Source: Rhodanobacter sp. DHB23 (GTDB taxonomy: Bacteria > Pseudomonadota > Gammaproteobacteria > Xanthomonadales > Rhodanobacteraceae). Taken from it: a stretch of DNA of 64,000 nucleotides. The notes below the pieces were generated by a model, which was not told where the DNA came from, made no database searches, and saw only the letters and a list, made by a program, of their open reading frames with translations. The stretch lies in assembly GCF_014842975.1 (NCBI RefSeq), contig NZ_JACYXK010000024.1, forward strand, positions 126,554-190,553, in the 5' to 3' direction. Numbering within the stretch: the stretch's first letter is position 1; each line of letters opens with the position of its first letter. Shown here in pieces: positions 8,144 to 17,766 of the stretch. A program made the position numbers and the translations under genes.

Positions 8144-9898
8144 ATGCTTCGGAAAGCGCAGATCCTGTTCCTGGGCGTCGCCATGCTGCTGGGCGGAACC
8201 GCCATGGCCGGCACCTGCCATCTGGCCGACTACGGTGCCCTGCCGGTCGAGATGGAAGGAAACAGGGCCACCGCCATGGCCGCGATCAACGGCCAGAACA
8301 CGCGCCTTATCCTCGATACCGGCGCGATGTTCAATACCATGTCGCGGGCCAACGCCACCGACCTGAAGCTGCGGCAATCGATGCTTCCCTTCGACCTGCG
8401 CGGCTCCGGCATCGGCGGCAGTTTCGGCGTCAGCCTGGCGCGTGTCAGAGACTTCGGCATCCTGGGCGCCACGCTCCACAACGTCGAGTTCCTGGTCGGC
8501 GGCTCGGACAGCGGCATGGGCTTCATCGGGGCCAGCTTCCTCGACGTGTTCGACCTCGACATCGACCTCGCGCACGGCAAGTTGCACCTGATGAAGCCAT
8601 CCAGTTGCGGCGATCGGCCGATGGCCTACTGGGTCACCGACGGCCATTTCCAGATGGCGGACCTGCTTTCTTCACGGAATGCGCACGACAGCCGCAGCTT
8701 CGTCGACGTCGTCATCAACGGCAGGAAGATCCGCGCCATGCTCGACAGCGGTTCCGAGGCGACCCTGCTGACGCGCAGCGCGGCGGAACGGGCGGGCCTC
8801 GACCTGTCCGCGGCCGACGTGAAGGCCGTCGGGCGCATGTCCGGCGCCGGTGCCAGGTCCTTCCAGACATGGCTGGTGCCCATACCCAGTTATTCGATCG
8901 GCACCGAGACCATCAGCAACAGCAAGGTGCTGGTGATGGACGGGCGCATCGGCACGGGCGAGGACGCGCCCGACATGCTGCTGGGCGTGGATTTCTTCCT
9001 GGCGCATCGCATCTACGTCGCGAACAGCCAGGGCAAGGTCTATTTCACCTACAACGGCGGCCGCGTGTTTTCCCTCGCGCAGGCGCCCGGCGACAGCAAG
9101 CCGGATGTCACGGCGGCCGATGCCGCGGATGCGCCAAGGACGGCGGACGATTATGCGTTGCGCGGGCAGGCCGACCTCGCGCGCGGCGAAACCACGGCGG
9201 CGCTGGCCGACCTGGACAAGGCCATCGGGATGGACCCGGGCAAGCCGGACTGGTATGCCACGCGGGCGCGCGTGCACCTGCTGCTGGGGCAGCCGGACAC
9301 GGGCATGGCCGACCTCGACCAGGCCATCCGGCTCGACCCCGATGATGTCGGGAACCTGCTGCAGCGCGCGCGGTTGAAGCTGGCGCACAAGGACAAGGCG
9401 GGCGCCGAGAGCGACATGGCGGCGGCGCGGCAACTGGCACCGCCGGGGTCGCAGCAGTCGCGTGTCATCGCGCAGTTCTACATCGCGACCGGCCAGCCCG
9501 GCGAGGCCTTGCCCCTGCTCGATGAGTGGATCCGCCTGCATGGCAACGACCATGGCCTGGGTGCCGCGCTCGACGACCGCTGCCGGGCGCGCGGCCTTGC
9601 CAACGTGATGCCCGACAAGGCGCTGCATGATTGCCGCAAGGCGATCAAGCTCGATGGCGCCACCCCGGCTTATCTTGAAAGCGAGGCCCTGGTCCAGTTG
9701 CGGCTGAAGGATTACGCGGATGCCATCACGGGCTTCGAGCAGGTCCTGGCGCAACGGCCGCGCCTGGCATGGGCGCGCTACGGCCTAGGCCTGGCGCGGA
9801 TCCGCAGTGGCCAGGCTGATGCGGGGAATGCCGATCTCGCCGCGGCCAAGGCGATCAACCCCCAGGTCGATGCGCAGTTCGAGCACTACGGCCTTTGA
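8144..9898 (+). CDS. Exported double retropepsin-like aspartyl protease with C-terminal TPR repeats
   Basis: A 584-residue protein starting after a strong AAGGGGGA site, with signal peptide MLRKAQILFLGVAMLLGGTA. Two retropepsin-like aspartyl-protease domains follow in tandem: the first has RLILDTGAMFNTMS (about residue 50), the second RAMLDSGSEATLL (about residue 195). Each has the hydrophobic-D-T/S-G catalytic signature, so one chain could form an intramolecular active site like pepsin. From about residue 330 to the end lie tetratricopeptide repeats (for example ALADLDKAIGMDPGKPDW, GMADLDQAIRLDPDD). Related periplasmic 'aspartyl protease family' proteins exist in Xanthomonadales; the substrate is unknown. 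The TPR part probably recruits a protein partner. Confidence 0.8.
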   Translation: MLRKAQILFLGVAMLLGGTAMAGTCHLADYGALPVEMEGNRATAMAAINGQNTRLILDTGAMFNTMSRANATDLKLRQSMLPFDLRGSGIGGSFGVSLARVRDFGILGATLHNVEFLVGGSDSGMGFIGASFLDVFDLDIDLAHGKLHLMKPSSCGDRPMAYWVTDGHFQMADLLSSRNAHDSRSFVDVVINGRKIRAMLDSGSEATLLTRSAAERAGLDLSAADVKAVGRMSGAGARSFQTWLVPIPSYSIGTETISNSKVLVMDGRIGTGEDAPDMLLGVDFFLAHRIYVANSQGKVYFTYNGGRVFSLAQAPGDSKPDVTAADAADAPRTADDYALRGQADLARGETTAALADLDKAIGMDPGKPDWYATRARVHLLLGQPDTGMADLDQAIRLDPDDVGNLLQRARLKLAHKDKAGAESDMAAARQLAPPGSQQSRVIAQFYIATGQPGEALPLLDEWIRLHGNDHGLGAALDDRCRARGLANVMPDKALHDCRKAIKLDGATPAYLESEALVQLRLKDYADAITGFEQVLAQRPRLAWARYGLGLARIRSGQADAGNADLAAAKAINPQVDAQFEHYGL

Positions 9899-9957
9899 GG
9901 CGTAGCGGACCATGGCGTCCGCTCTCCCGCGGACTGGAGGGAGTGCTCCAGCGCCGC

Positions 9958-11304
9958 TCAAAACTCCAGGTGCGCGCGCAACCCCGCAAATGCAGCCGGC
10001 CCGCGTTCCCGGTTGTAGCCGGGATGGCGTATCCACTGGAAATCCGGGCTGAGCGTGAGGTGCGGAAATGGTGCGTAGCTGTAGTACAGCTCGGTGATTT
10101 CCTCGTGCGCGTAGTCCAATGCGCCATCGCCCAGCACGAAACCGCCGCCGCCCATTTCGAGGTATTCGCGGTGCAGCGGCGACAGCGCGTTGAGCGCGAA
10201 GCCGATGCCGATGTGGTCGTCGCTGCGGCCCCAGTGCACGCCGGAGAGCTGGAAGCCGCCGTCTAGCGTGCGGTCCACTTCGGTGAACACGAAGGATTCG
10301 GTGTGGCCGTCGTTCCAGCCGGCGCGCATGAACAGGCCGGTGTCGCCGCCGTCGGCCAGCGGCAGTTCGCCGTTGATGACGAAGCCGAACTTGTGGCGTC
10401 CCGGCGCGTCGGTGGCCTGCACGTCCGGCACTTCGCCGGTGGCCAGTGCCTGCGCGATGGCTTCGCCGTAGCTGCCCATGCGCGCGATGTTGCGGAAGGC
10501 CAGCAGGCGCAGCACCCAGCCGTCGGGCTGCGGATGCAGGCTCAGCTGCACCTGTTCGCCGCGCGCGTGCGACAGGTCGCTTTCCAGCAGCGGGCCGTTG
10601 GCCTTGTACGGCATGCGGTAGACGCCGTAGCGCAGCGTCCATGCCGGGTTGACCCAGGCCAGCATCAGGCCTTCGGTGTAGCCACGGGTGTCGGCGGCGA
10701 AGTCCCAGGGCGTGGCGTTGAACAGGTCCCAGTTCATGAACTGGGTGCGCGTGCCGTTGGCGTAGCGGTTGGTGTCGAAGTCGTCGTTCACCGCCATCTT
10801 GCCGAGCTTGGCGACGAGGCGGCGCGTGGTTTGCGTGCCGGGCAGGTGGTCCTGGCTGCGCTGCACGGTTTCGCTTGCGCCGCCGAGCGGCAGCGACCAT
10901 TGCAGGTAGCGGCGCGCCACATAGGCATGGTTGCTCAATCCGGCCACGCCGGCACGGATCACGTCGCCGTTGGTGAGGCCGCCCAGTCCCGTGGCGCCGC
11001 TCACGCCGGCGCCGCGGAACATCTCCACGTCGAAATAGAAGGCCAGGTGCCAGGGCAGGGCCACGCCGAAGTACGCGCCGAAGGTGTCCGAGCGTTCGGT
11101 GTCGCCCTGCGGGCGTAGGCTCAACGGGCCGGAGTAGGGCGAATGCACGCGACCCTGGTGCTGGTCGACGAAGGTGTATTGCGCGCCCAGCCATTGCGGC
11201 ACGAACAGCGGTGCGGCGGATGGCGCATCGTCGGCGCGTGCATTGCCCGCCAGTGCGAGGGCACCGGCGAGCAACAGGCTTGGCAGTCGTTGCAGTCGCT
11301 TCAC
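9958..11304 (-). CDS. OprB-like carbohydrate-selective porin
   Basis: A 448-residue outer membrane beta-barrel of the OprB family (PF04966). A GTG start at 11304 overlaps the stop of the upstream NodT-type gene (GTGA), implying translational coupling, and yields the signal VKRLQRLPSLLLAGALALAGNARA. Family features are the QYTFVDQHQGRVHSPYSG block near the mature N-terminus, regularly spaced aromatic barrel strands, GYTEGLMLAWVNPAWTLRYG, and the C-terminal LRAHLEF ending in Phe. Location as the last gene of an RND efflux operon is unusual for a sugar porin. It may be co-regulated with the pump to balance uptake and export, but that is inference. Confidence 0.8.
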   Translation of the reverse strand: MKRLQRLPSLLLAGALALAGNARADDAPSAAPLFVPQWLGAQYTFVDQHQGRVHSPYSGPLSLRPQGDTERSDTFGAYFGVALPWHLAFYFDVEMFRGAGVSGATGLGGLTNGDVIRAGVAGLSNHAYVARRYLQWSLPLGGASETVQRSQDHLPGTQTTRRLVAKLGKMAVNDDFDTNRYANGTRTQFMNWDLFNATPWDFAADTRGYTEGLMLAWVNPAWTLRYGVYRMPYKANGPLLESDLSHARGEQVQLSLHPQPDGWVLRLLAFRNIARMGSYGEAIAQALATGEVPDVQATDAPGRHKFGFVINGELPLADGGDTGLFMRAGWNDGHTESFVFTEVDRTLDGGFQLSGVHWGRSDDHIGIGFALNALSPLHREYLEMGGGGFVLGDGALDYAHEEITELYYSYAPFPHLTLSPDFQWIRHPGYNRERGPAAFAGLRAHLEF

Positions 11305-12782
11305 TTGCTGCCGGTTTCCCCGTCGTGCTGGTCCTGCCACCAGCCGCCACCCAAGGCCTGGAACAAGGCCGCAGTATCGCTGTAGCGCGCGACTTGTGCC
11401 TGCACCAGCGCGACTTCGGCCTGCTGCCAGGCCTGCTCGGCCTGCAGCACGGCGACGCGGTTCACGTCGCCCAGCTCGAACTGGCGGCGGTTGATGTCCA
11501 GGCTGCGTTTGGCGGCCTGTTCGGACACCTGCGCGGCTTGCAGCGCATCGGCGTCGGCCTTCAGCGCGTACAGCTTGTCGGCCACGTTCTGCAGGGCGGC
11601 GACCACCGTGCCGCGGTATTGCGCCTTCGTCTCGTCCAGCGCGGCTTCGGCGGCGCGCTGCTGGTGCTTGAGCGTGCCGGCGTCGAACACCGGCTCGCTG
11701 ACATCGGCGGCGAGGTTCCAGAACGCGGAGCCGTCCTTGAAGAAGTCACTGATGTTCATCGGCGAGCTGCCGGCGTTTGCGCTGAGCGTGAACTTCGGCA
11801 GGCGATTGGCCACGGCCACGCCCACCTGCGCACTGGCCGCGTGCAACTGCGCCTCGGCGGCGCGCACGTCCGGGCGTTGTGCCACCAGTTGCGCGGGCAG
11901 GCTGAGCGGCAATGTGCCGGGCAGGTGCAGGTCGGCGAGGTTGAAGTCGGTTGTCGCGGCATCCGCGGGCGATTGACCAAGCAGGGCCGCGATGGCGTCG
12001 TCCTGCTGGTTCAGCTGCTTCTGCAGCGGCGGCAGCGTGGCTTGCGCCTGCGCCAGCGTGGCGACCTGCGCGGCCACGTCCGCCGGCGCGAGCTGGCCCA
12101 GCTTGAGCTGGCGCTGGAACGAGTCCAGTGTTTCCTGCTGCGCGGCGATGATCTTCTGCGTGGCTTCGACCTGCGCGCGCAAGCCGGCCTGCTGGATCGC
12201 CGCGACCACCACGCTGGAGGTCAGGCTGAGCCGCACGGCTTCCAGCTGGAAGCGCTGCACGTCGGTCTGCGCGCGCAACGCCTCCAACTGGCGGCGGTTG
12301 CCGCCGAACAGGTCCGGCGCCCACGACACTTCGAGCTGCGCGGTGTGCAGCGTGTAGTAGTAGGCGTTGGACGCGGCAGGGCTGGCCAGCGTACTGGCCA
12401 CGCGCTGGCGTTCCACGTTGTAGTCGGCCGAGACCTGCGGGAACAGCGCGCCCTTGCCGGCGGCCTGCGCTTCCTGCGCCTGGCGCAGCGCGGCCTGCGC
12501 GGCGGCCAGCCCGGGGTTGGCCTTGAGCGATTGCCTGATCAGCGCGTCGAGTTGCGGCGACCGGAACAGCGTCCACCACTGCGCGGGCACGTCCATGCCG
12601 GCGGCGAAGTGTTGCGTGTCGCCGTCCTGGCCGATGGAAGCGGGAAGCGGCTGCGCGGTGTAGCGGTCGCCCTGCGGCGCGTCGGGGCGGTGGTGGTCGG
12701 GGCCGACCATGCAGCCGGCGAGGAAGGCGGCGCTGGCCAGCAGCGGCAGCGCGCGGAATGTGCGGGTGATGTGTGTCTTCAT
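11301..12782 (-). CDS. NodT/OprM-type outer membrane efflux lipoprotein
   Basis: A 493-residue outer membrane factor of an RND tripartite pump. MKTHITRTFRALPLLASAAF leads into an LAGC lipobox, so Cys24 is the likely lipidation site. The rest is the duplicated OEP domain with long alpha-helical hairpins, for example the heptad-rich stretch after PGLAAAQAALRQAQEAQAAG and the second copy after RPDVRAAEAQLHAASAQVG, the family's RPDVRxAE signature. It lies 127 bp after the pump gene and overlaps the porin gene by 4 bases. It should form the trimeric outer membrane channel for the CzcA/CusA-type pump. Confidence 0.9.
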   Translation of the reverse strand: MKTHITRTFRALPLLASAAFLAGCMVGPDHHRPDAPQGDRYTAQPLPASIGQDGDTQHFAAGMDVPAQWWTLFRSPQLDALIRQSLKANPGLAAAQAALRQAQEAQAAGKGALFPQVSADYNVERQRVASTLASPAASNAYYYTLHTAQLEVSWAPDLFGGNRRQLEALRAQTDVQRFQLEAVRLSLTSSVVVAAIQQAGLRAQVEATQKIIAAQQETLDSFQRQLKLGQLAPADVAAQVATLAQAQATLPPLQKQLNQQDDAIAALLGQSPADAATTDFNLADLHLPGTLPLSLPAQLVAQRPDVRAAEAQLHAASAQVGVAVANRLPKFTLSANAGSSPMNISDFFKDGSAFWNLAADVSEPVFDAGTLKHQQRAAEAALDETKAQYRGTVVAALQNVADKLYALKADADALQAAQVSEQAAKRSLDINRRQFELGDVNRVAVLQAEQAWQQAEVALVQAQVARYSDTAALFQALGGGWWQDQHDGETGSK

Positions 12783-12844
12783 GCGAACACCTGTGGCGTC
12801 GCGCCGTTGTGGGGGCGCGACGCATGTGCGGGATTTTCGTTTTT

Positions 12845-12878
12845 GCGCGTCATCCCGGCGCAGGCCGGGATGACGCGC
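12845..12878. repeat. Palindromic REP-like hairpin, family D
   Basis: A perfect 15-bp stem (GCGCGTCATCCCGGC and its complement) with a 4-base loop lies between the pump gene and the outer membrane factor gene. The CGTCATCCCGGC core is typical of dispersed extragenic palindromes in proteobacteria. Being inside an operon it could stabilise or attenuate the transcript; no U-run follows it. Confidence 0.8.
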
Positions 12879-12909
12879 TGAAAAGCGGGTTGGCCTGGCC
12901 CTTCATGGA

Positions 12910-15900
12910 TCAGTGGACGATGCCTTGCGCGGGAACCGGGCTGGGCGTGCGCGGCGGGTGCCGGCGTTCGAACCGGTTTTCCATCGCGTAGTACAGCGCG
13001 GGCAGCAGGTACAGGGTGAGCAGGGTGGCGATGGCGAGGCCGCCCACCACCACGGTGGCGAGGCCGCGCTGCACGTCGGTACCGATGCCGGTGGCGAGCG
13101 CGGCGGGCAGCATGCCCATGGTGGCCACGGTGGCGGTCATCAGCACCGGGCGGAAGCGCTCGGAGGCGCCTTCCACCACCGCCTGCGCCAGGGCGGTGCC
13201 CTGCATGCGCAGGCGGTTGATGTTCGCCACCATGATGATGCCGTTCTGCACCGCCACGCCGAACAGCGCGATGAAGCCCACCGCTGTGGCGATGTTCAAG
13301 GTCTCGCCGCGCAGGTGCAGTGCGACCAGGCCGCCCAGCGTCGCCAGCGGCACCACGCCCAGCACCAGCAGCGCCTGGCGCAGCTTGCCGAACTCGCCGA
13401 ACAGCAGCACCGCCATCATCGCCATCACCATGCCCAGCACCACGATCAATCGGGCCTGTGCGCGCTCGGCCTCCTGGAAGGTGCCGGCCCATTCGAGCCG
13501 GTAGGCCTGTGGGTCGTAGTGCACCTTCTGCGCGATCAGCGCCTGCGCCTGCGACACCAGCTTGGACAGCGCGAGCCGGCTGTTGTCCACGGTGATCGAC
13601 AGCTCGCGCTTGCCGCCCTCGTGGGCGATGGTGCCTTCGCCGGTCTGGTAGGCGATGTGCGCCACCAGCGACAGCGGGATCTGCCCGCCGCTGGCCGTGG
13701 TGAGCGGCAGCTTGCCGATTGCTTCCGCGCTGTTCGCCACCGTGTCGGAGACGCGCGCGGTGACGTTGTAGATGCGGTCGGCCACGTACACCTGGGTGAT
13801 TGGCGCGCCGCCGATGGCGGTCTGGATCAGGTTGCTGATGTCGGACACGTTGACGCCGTAGCGCGCGGCGGCGTCGCGGTCCGCCGCTATCACCAGCTGC
13901 GGGATCGGCGGGTCCTGGAAGATCGCCGCCTCGGTGCCGGGGATGGTCTTCAGCGTGTCCACGATCCGGCCGCCGAGCCGGCGCATCTGCTTGAAGTCGT
14001 CACCGTAGACGTACAGCACCAGCGCGCTGTGCGCGCCGCTGACCATGTCGTCCTCGCCGTCGCTGATCGGCTGGCTGATGCCGATGCTCATGCCGGGCAG
14101 TTCGCGGTCCAGCCGCGACTGGAAGCGCTGCACGAAGGCGGCCTTGCTCTCGCCGCCGGGCCAGCTGTCGTAGGGCTTGAGCCCCACCGCCACTTCCACG
14201 TGGGAGGGCGTCCACGGATCGGTGCCGGTGTCGTTGCGGCCCAACTGCGTGACCACGTAGGACACCTCGGGGAAGCCGCGCACCACGCGGCGCAGGTCGC
14301 CGGCCATCGCGCTGGCCTGGTCCATCGACAGGCCGCTGGGCATCTGCACCTGCAGCCACAGTGAACCTTCGTCCAGCGTGGGCAGGAAGGCGCGGCCCAG
14401 CGTGGCGCCCAGCACGATCACCGCCAGCAGCGCCACGCCCGCGGCGAGGTAGGCGACGCGCAAGTGCTGCAGCAGCCGGCCGAGGCTGGACTTGAAGCCG
14501 GCGTGCAGCCGCTCCAGCGGCTTGTTGTGGAACGGCTTGCGCGGCTTGCGCAGCGCGAGGTAGGCCAGGCCAGGGATCAGCGTGATCGTGCACAGCAGCG
14601 CGGCCAGCAGCGCATAGCCCACGGTGAACGCCATCGGCCGGAACAGCTTGCCCTCGGCATGCTCGAACGCGAACAGCGGCAGGTAGGCGGTGACGATGAT
14701 CAGCGTGGCGAAGAAGATCGGCTTGCCCACCTGCGCCGTGGCGGCCATCACGTCGGCGCTGGCCAGCTCCTCGTCCGGCTTGGCCTCGCGGCGCAGCAGG
14801 ATCGCCTCGGTCACCACGATGGCGCCGTCCACGATCACGCCGAAGTCGATCGCGCCGATGGAGAACAGGTTCACGCTCATGCCGGTGAGGTGCATCAGGA
14901 TGAACACCGTCACCAGCGACAGCGGGATCACCGTGGCCGTCACCAGCGCCGCGCGCGGGCTGCCGAGGAACAGGATCAGCACCAGGCACACCAGGCCGAC
15001 GCCTTCCATCACGGTGTGGAACACCTTGTCGGTGGTGGCATGCACCAGGTCATCGCGGTCCAGGTAGGGCACGATCTTCACGCCCTTCAGCGCGAGCTGC
15101 TTGTTGAGCTCGTCGACCTTGGCGTGCAGATCCACCAGCACCCCGGACGGGTTCTGGTACTTCAGCAGGTCGACGATGCCTTCGACGGTGTCGGGGTTGT
15201 TGTCCTTGCCGAGGATGCCTTCGCGCACCTGGTGGCCGTAGCGCAGCAGGCCGAGATCGCGCACCTTCACCGGCGAGCCGTTCGACTGGCTCACCACGAT
15301 GTCGCCCATGTCCTTCAGCGAGTGCACCATGCCGATGCCGCGCACGATGTAGCTCTGCTCGCCGCGGGTGATGCGGCCGCCGCCGGCATTCGCGGTGTTG
15401 GCGGTGATCGCCTGCATCACCTGGTTCACGCTCACGCCGTAGCGCAGCAGGCTGGCCGGGTCGAGCACCAGCTGGAACTCCTTGGTGTAGCCGCCGAAGT
15501 TGTCCACGTTGGCCACGCCGGGCACGGCTTCCAGCGCCGGGATCACCACCCAGTTGTTGAGCTCGGACAGCTGCATCAGGTTCTGCGTGTCCGATTCCAA
15601 CGTGTAGCGGTAGATCTCGCCGGCCGGTCCGGAGACGGGATCGAGGCCGGGCGTGATGCCGGGCGGCAGTTGCGCCTGGCCGATGCGCTCGGTCACGCGC
15701 TGGCGCTCCCAGTAGTCCTCGCTGCCGTCCTTGAACACCAGCGTGATCAGCGACAGGCCGAAGGTGCTGCTGGAGCGCATGTGCACCAGGCCCGGCGTGC
15801 CGGCCAGCGCGCGTTCCAGCGGGGTGGTGATCTGCTGCTCGATCTCCTCGGCGGCGAGGCCGGGCACCTGGGTGGTGACCTGCGCGGTGACGGCGCTGAG

Positions 15901-16023
15901 CTCGGGGTAGGCCTCGATGGAAAGCTGGGTCCACGAGTACCAGCCGAAGATCGCGACCAGGATGGCGACCACGAAGCACAGCGGGCGCTTGTGGAAGCAG
16001 AACTCGATGATGCGATTAATCAT
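12910..16023 (-). CDS. RND efflux pump, CzcA/CusA-like (HME family)
   Basis: A 1037-residue inner membrane proton-driven exporter. The start at 16023 (MINRIIEFCFHKRPLC) overlaps the end of the adaptor gene by 8 bases. Features: TM1 near the N-terminus, large periplasmic loops (AEEIEQQITTPLERALAGTPG), TM cluster TATVIPLSLVTVFILM, then DFGVIVDGAIVVTEAI, the TM4 signature of heavy-metal-efflux RND pumps. A second half repeats the architecture, ending in the basic tail ENRFERRHPP. Family members export Co/Zn/Cd or Cu/Ag. Which ion is handled here cannot be read safely, and non-metal substrates remain possible. Confidence 0.9.
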   Translation of the reverse strand: MINRIIEFCFHKRPLCFVVAILVAIFGWYSWTQLSIEAYPELSAVTAQVTTQVPGLAAEEIEQQITTPLERALAGTPGLVHMRSSSTFGLSLITLVFKDGSEDYWERQRVTERIGQAQLPPGITPGLDPVSGPAGEIYRYTLESDTQNLMQLSELNNWVVIPALEAVPGVANVDNFGGYTKEFQLVLDPASLLRYGVSVNQVMQAITANTANAGGGRITRGEQSYIVRGIGMVHSLKDMGDIVVSQSNGSPVKVRDLGLLRYGHQVREGILGKDNNPDTVEGIVDLLKYQNPSGVLVDLHAKVDELNKQLALKGVKIVPYLDRDDLVHATTDKVFHTVMEGVGLVCLVLILFLGSPRAALVTATVIPLSLVTVFILMHLTGMSVNLFSIGAIDFGVIVDGAIVVTEAILLRREAKPDEELASADVMAATAQVGKPIFFATLIIVTAYLPLFAFEHAEGKLFRPMAFTVGYALLAALLCTITLIPGLAYLALRKPRKPFHNKPLERLHAGFKSSLGRLLQHLRVAYLAAGVALLAVIVLGATLGRAFLPTLDEGSLWLQVQMPSGLSMDQASAMAGDLRRVVRGFPEVSYVVTQLGRNDTGTDPWTPSHVEVAVGLKPYDSWPGGESKAAFVQRFQSRLDRELPGMSIGISQPISDGEDDMVSGAHSALVLYVYGDDFKQMRRLGGRIVDTLKTIPGTEAAIFQDPPIPQLVIAADRDAAARYGVNVSDISNLIQTAIGGAPITQVYVADRIYNVTARVSDTVANSAEAIGKLPLTTASGGQIPLSLVAHIAYQTGEGTIAHEGGKRELSITVDNSRLALSKLVSQAQALIAQKVHYDPQAYRLEWAGTFQEAERAQARLIVVLGMVMAMMAVLLFGEFGKLRQALLVLGVVPLATLGGLVALHLRGETLNIATAVGFIALFGVAVQNGIIMVANINRLRMQGTALAQAVVEGASERFRPVLMTATVATMGMLPAALATGIGTDVQRGLATVVVGGLAIATLLTLYLLPALYYAMENRFERRHPPRTPSPVPAQGIVH

Positions 16024-17140
16024 TGAGCAGCACTCCGCCGGCGACCACCACGCGGTCACCGGCCTTGAGGCCCTTCAGCACGCGGGCGCCGTCGTTCTCG
16101 TCGTAGCTCAGCTCCACCGTGCGGCGCTCGAACGTCCACGGTGCGACTTCCACGAACACGGTGGTGCTGTCGTTGTTCATCAGCAGCGCGGACTCCGGCA
16201 CGAACACCTGCGCCGGTTGCGCGGCGGCGAGGCTGGCGGTGGCGTACATGCCGGGCTTCAGCGCATGGTCGGCGTTGGCCATGGCGATGCGCACCGGGTC
16301 GCGGCGGCTGGCCGGGTCGAGGACGGCGCCCACGGAATAGACGGTGCCCTGGAACACCCGGCTCGGATACGCCGGCACGCTGGCCGTGACGGGCTGGCCT
16401 TGCGACACCAGGCCCAGCGCATCCTCCGGCACTTCGGCGGTGATCCACAGCTTGTCGATGTTGGCGATGGTCATCATCGAGGCGGTGGGATCGTTGACGA
16501 AGGCGCCGGGTGCGATGGACAGCGTGGTGACCGTACCGTCGATCGGCGCGCGCACCTGCATCGGGCGCGATCCGCCGCTGGCGTTGCCGCCCAGCGCGGT
16601 GAGCCGCGTCTGCGCGCGCCGGTATTCCGCCTCGGCCTGCACGTAGCCGCTCTGCGCCGCTTCCAGATCCTTCACCGCCGCGCCGCCGGCCTGCTGCACG
16701 CCATGCGCGCGGTCCAGCGCCTTCTTCGCGAGGTTCAAGGCATCGTGCGCCTTGTCCACATCGGCATAAGCCTGGGCGAGGTCGCCGGAGTCGATCACCG
16801 CCAGCAACTGGCCACGTTGCACGTAGTCACCGAGGTTGACGCTCAACGACACCACACGGCCGGTGAGCGCGGGCAGCACGTTGGCCGTGTGTGCAGGATC
16901 GGCTTCGACGTTGGCGGGGAAGGCGAGTTCGTGCGGCGCCTGGTGCATGTCCACCGGCGCGATCTTCAGGCGCTGGCGCAGTGGCGAGTTGGCGGGCACT
17001 TCGATTTGCTGGCCGTGGACGACGAAGGCGGGTGCCGCTTCCTGCGCCGATTCATCGTGGGAGCAGCCGCCAAGCAGGCAGGCGAGGGTGAAAGCGAGCG
17101 TGCAGAAGGCAACGCGCGGACGGGAAAGCGTGTTGGACAT
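16016..17140 (-). CDS. RND efflux periplasmic adaptor lipoprotein (CusB/CzcB-like)
   Basis: A 374-residue membrane fusion protein. The start at 17140 gives MSNTLSRPRVAFCTLAFTLACLLGGC, ending in an LLGGC lipobox; in-frame starts at 17149 and 17191 would lengthen the signal. The barrel-sandwich hybrid domain is seen as NVLPALTGRVVSLSVNLGDYVQRGQLLAVI and MQVRAPIDGTVTTLSIAPGAFV. They flank a coiled-coil hairpin (DVDKAHDALNLAKKALDRA), and a beta-barrel domain follows (WITAEVPEDALGLV). It heads the operon adaptor-pump-outer membrane factor-porin and links pump to channel in the periplasm. Confidence 0.9.
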   Translation of the reverse strand: MSNTLSRPRVAFCTLAFTLACLLGGCSHDESAQEAAPAFVVHGQQIEVPANSPLRQRLKIAPVDMHQAPHELAFPANVEADPAHTANVLPALTGRVVSLSVNLGDYVQRGQLLAVIDSGDLAQAYADVDKAHDALNLAKKALDRAHGVQQAGGAAVKDLEAAQSGYVQAEAEYRRAQTRLTALGGNASGGSRPMQVRAPIDGTVTTLSIAPGAFVNDPTASMMTIANIDKLWITAEVPEDALGLVSQGQPVTASVPAYPSRVFQGTVYSVGAVLDPASRRDPVRIAMANADHALKPGMYATASLAAAQPAQVFVPESALLMNNDSTTVFVEVAPWTFERRTVELSYDENDGARVLKGLKAGDRVVVAGGVLLND

Positions 17141-17275
17141 GACTGGCATCCGATGCAGCCCGGCCGGGCGACGGCGGATGCAGGCGGGCATCAGCCCTGC
17201 ATCGCGCCGGACGCGTCGATCCGGTGAGGTGTGGAATCGTTTTGAATCGCGTTGGATGCGCGAGGGATTTCATCC

Positions 17276-17377
17276 CCCCTCCCCTGCAAGCAGGGGAGGG
17301 CTGGGGTGGGGTGCTCTGGATCGACGAGAACGCCAAAGCACCCCCTCCCGGCCTCCCCCTGCATGCAGGGGGAGGAG
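17276..17377. repeat. Palindromic intergenic repeat doublet, family B, copy 2
   Basis: The left unit CCCTCCCCTGCAAGCAGGGG and right unit CCTCCCCCTGCATGCAGGGG are arranged head to head, with G-rich tails facing inwards around a short unique centre. It has the same design as 5641-5731 and 39361-39480. Confidence 0.85.
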
Positions 17378-17598
17378 AAAAACATCGCGTTCTTGTGAGC
17401 GGCGGAGGGAGGTCTACTGTCGTCAGGCATGGTCGCCTCCGTGATCCATCGAAGCCTGCGGCCCGCGCATGTCGGAACGATGACAGGCACGCGCGGACAC
17501 CCGCCGCCAGCGCGCCGGGTGCAATGTCCTTGTAGTGAAGCGGTGGAGCATGGGCTCGCCTCTGCATGCGCACGCGGCGCACGACGGCGGCCCGTCCC

Positions 17599-17715
17599 TC
17601 AGTCGAGTAAGACGAAAGCCGACCGCAGGCGGTCGCGGACGCTCATCGGGTTGTGGAACGCCAGCATCCGCAAATGCTTGCGGTTGCCGGCGCGTCGACT
17701 GGGATAACTGTCCAT
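17599..17715 (-). CDS. Possible 38-residue small protein or leader peptide
   Basis: An ATG at 17715 opens a 38-codon frame (MDSYPSRRAGNRKHL..., basic, ending SAFVLLD) about 45-50 bases downstream of an excellent sigma70-type promoter on the same strand. The ribosome binding site is weak (AGCGAGAA). It resembles no family I know. It could be a genuine small basic protein, a leader peptide for the RND operon about 460 bp downstream, or chance coding within a regulatory RNA. I include it because of the promoter, with low confidence. Confidence 0.3.
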   Translation of the reverse strand: MDSYPSRRAGNRKHLRMLAFHNPMSVRDRLRSAFVLLD

Positions 17716-17766
17716 TTCTCGCTGGGAGTGGCCAAAGAAGCCGTCAGGCGGGCTGAAGGCGCGCGC

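Noticed and set aside
11211-12881. 556-codon plus-strand open frame
   Set aside because: Antisense to the NodT-type outer membrane factor, which has a lipobox and OEP motifs.
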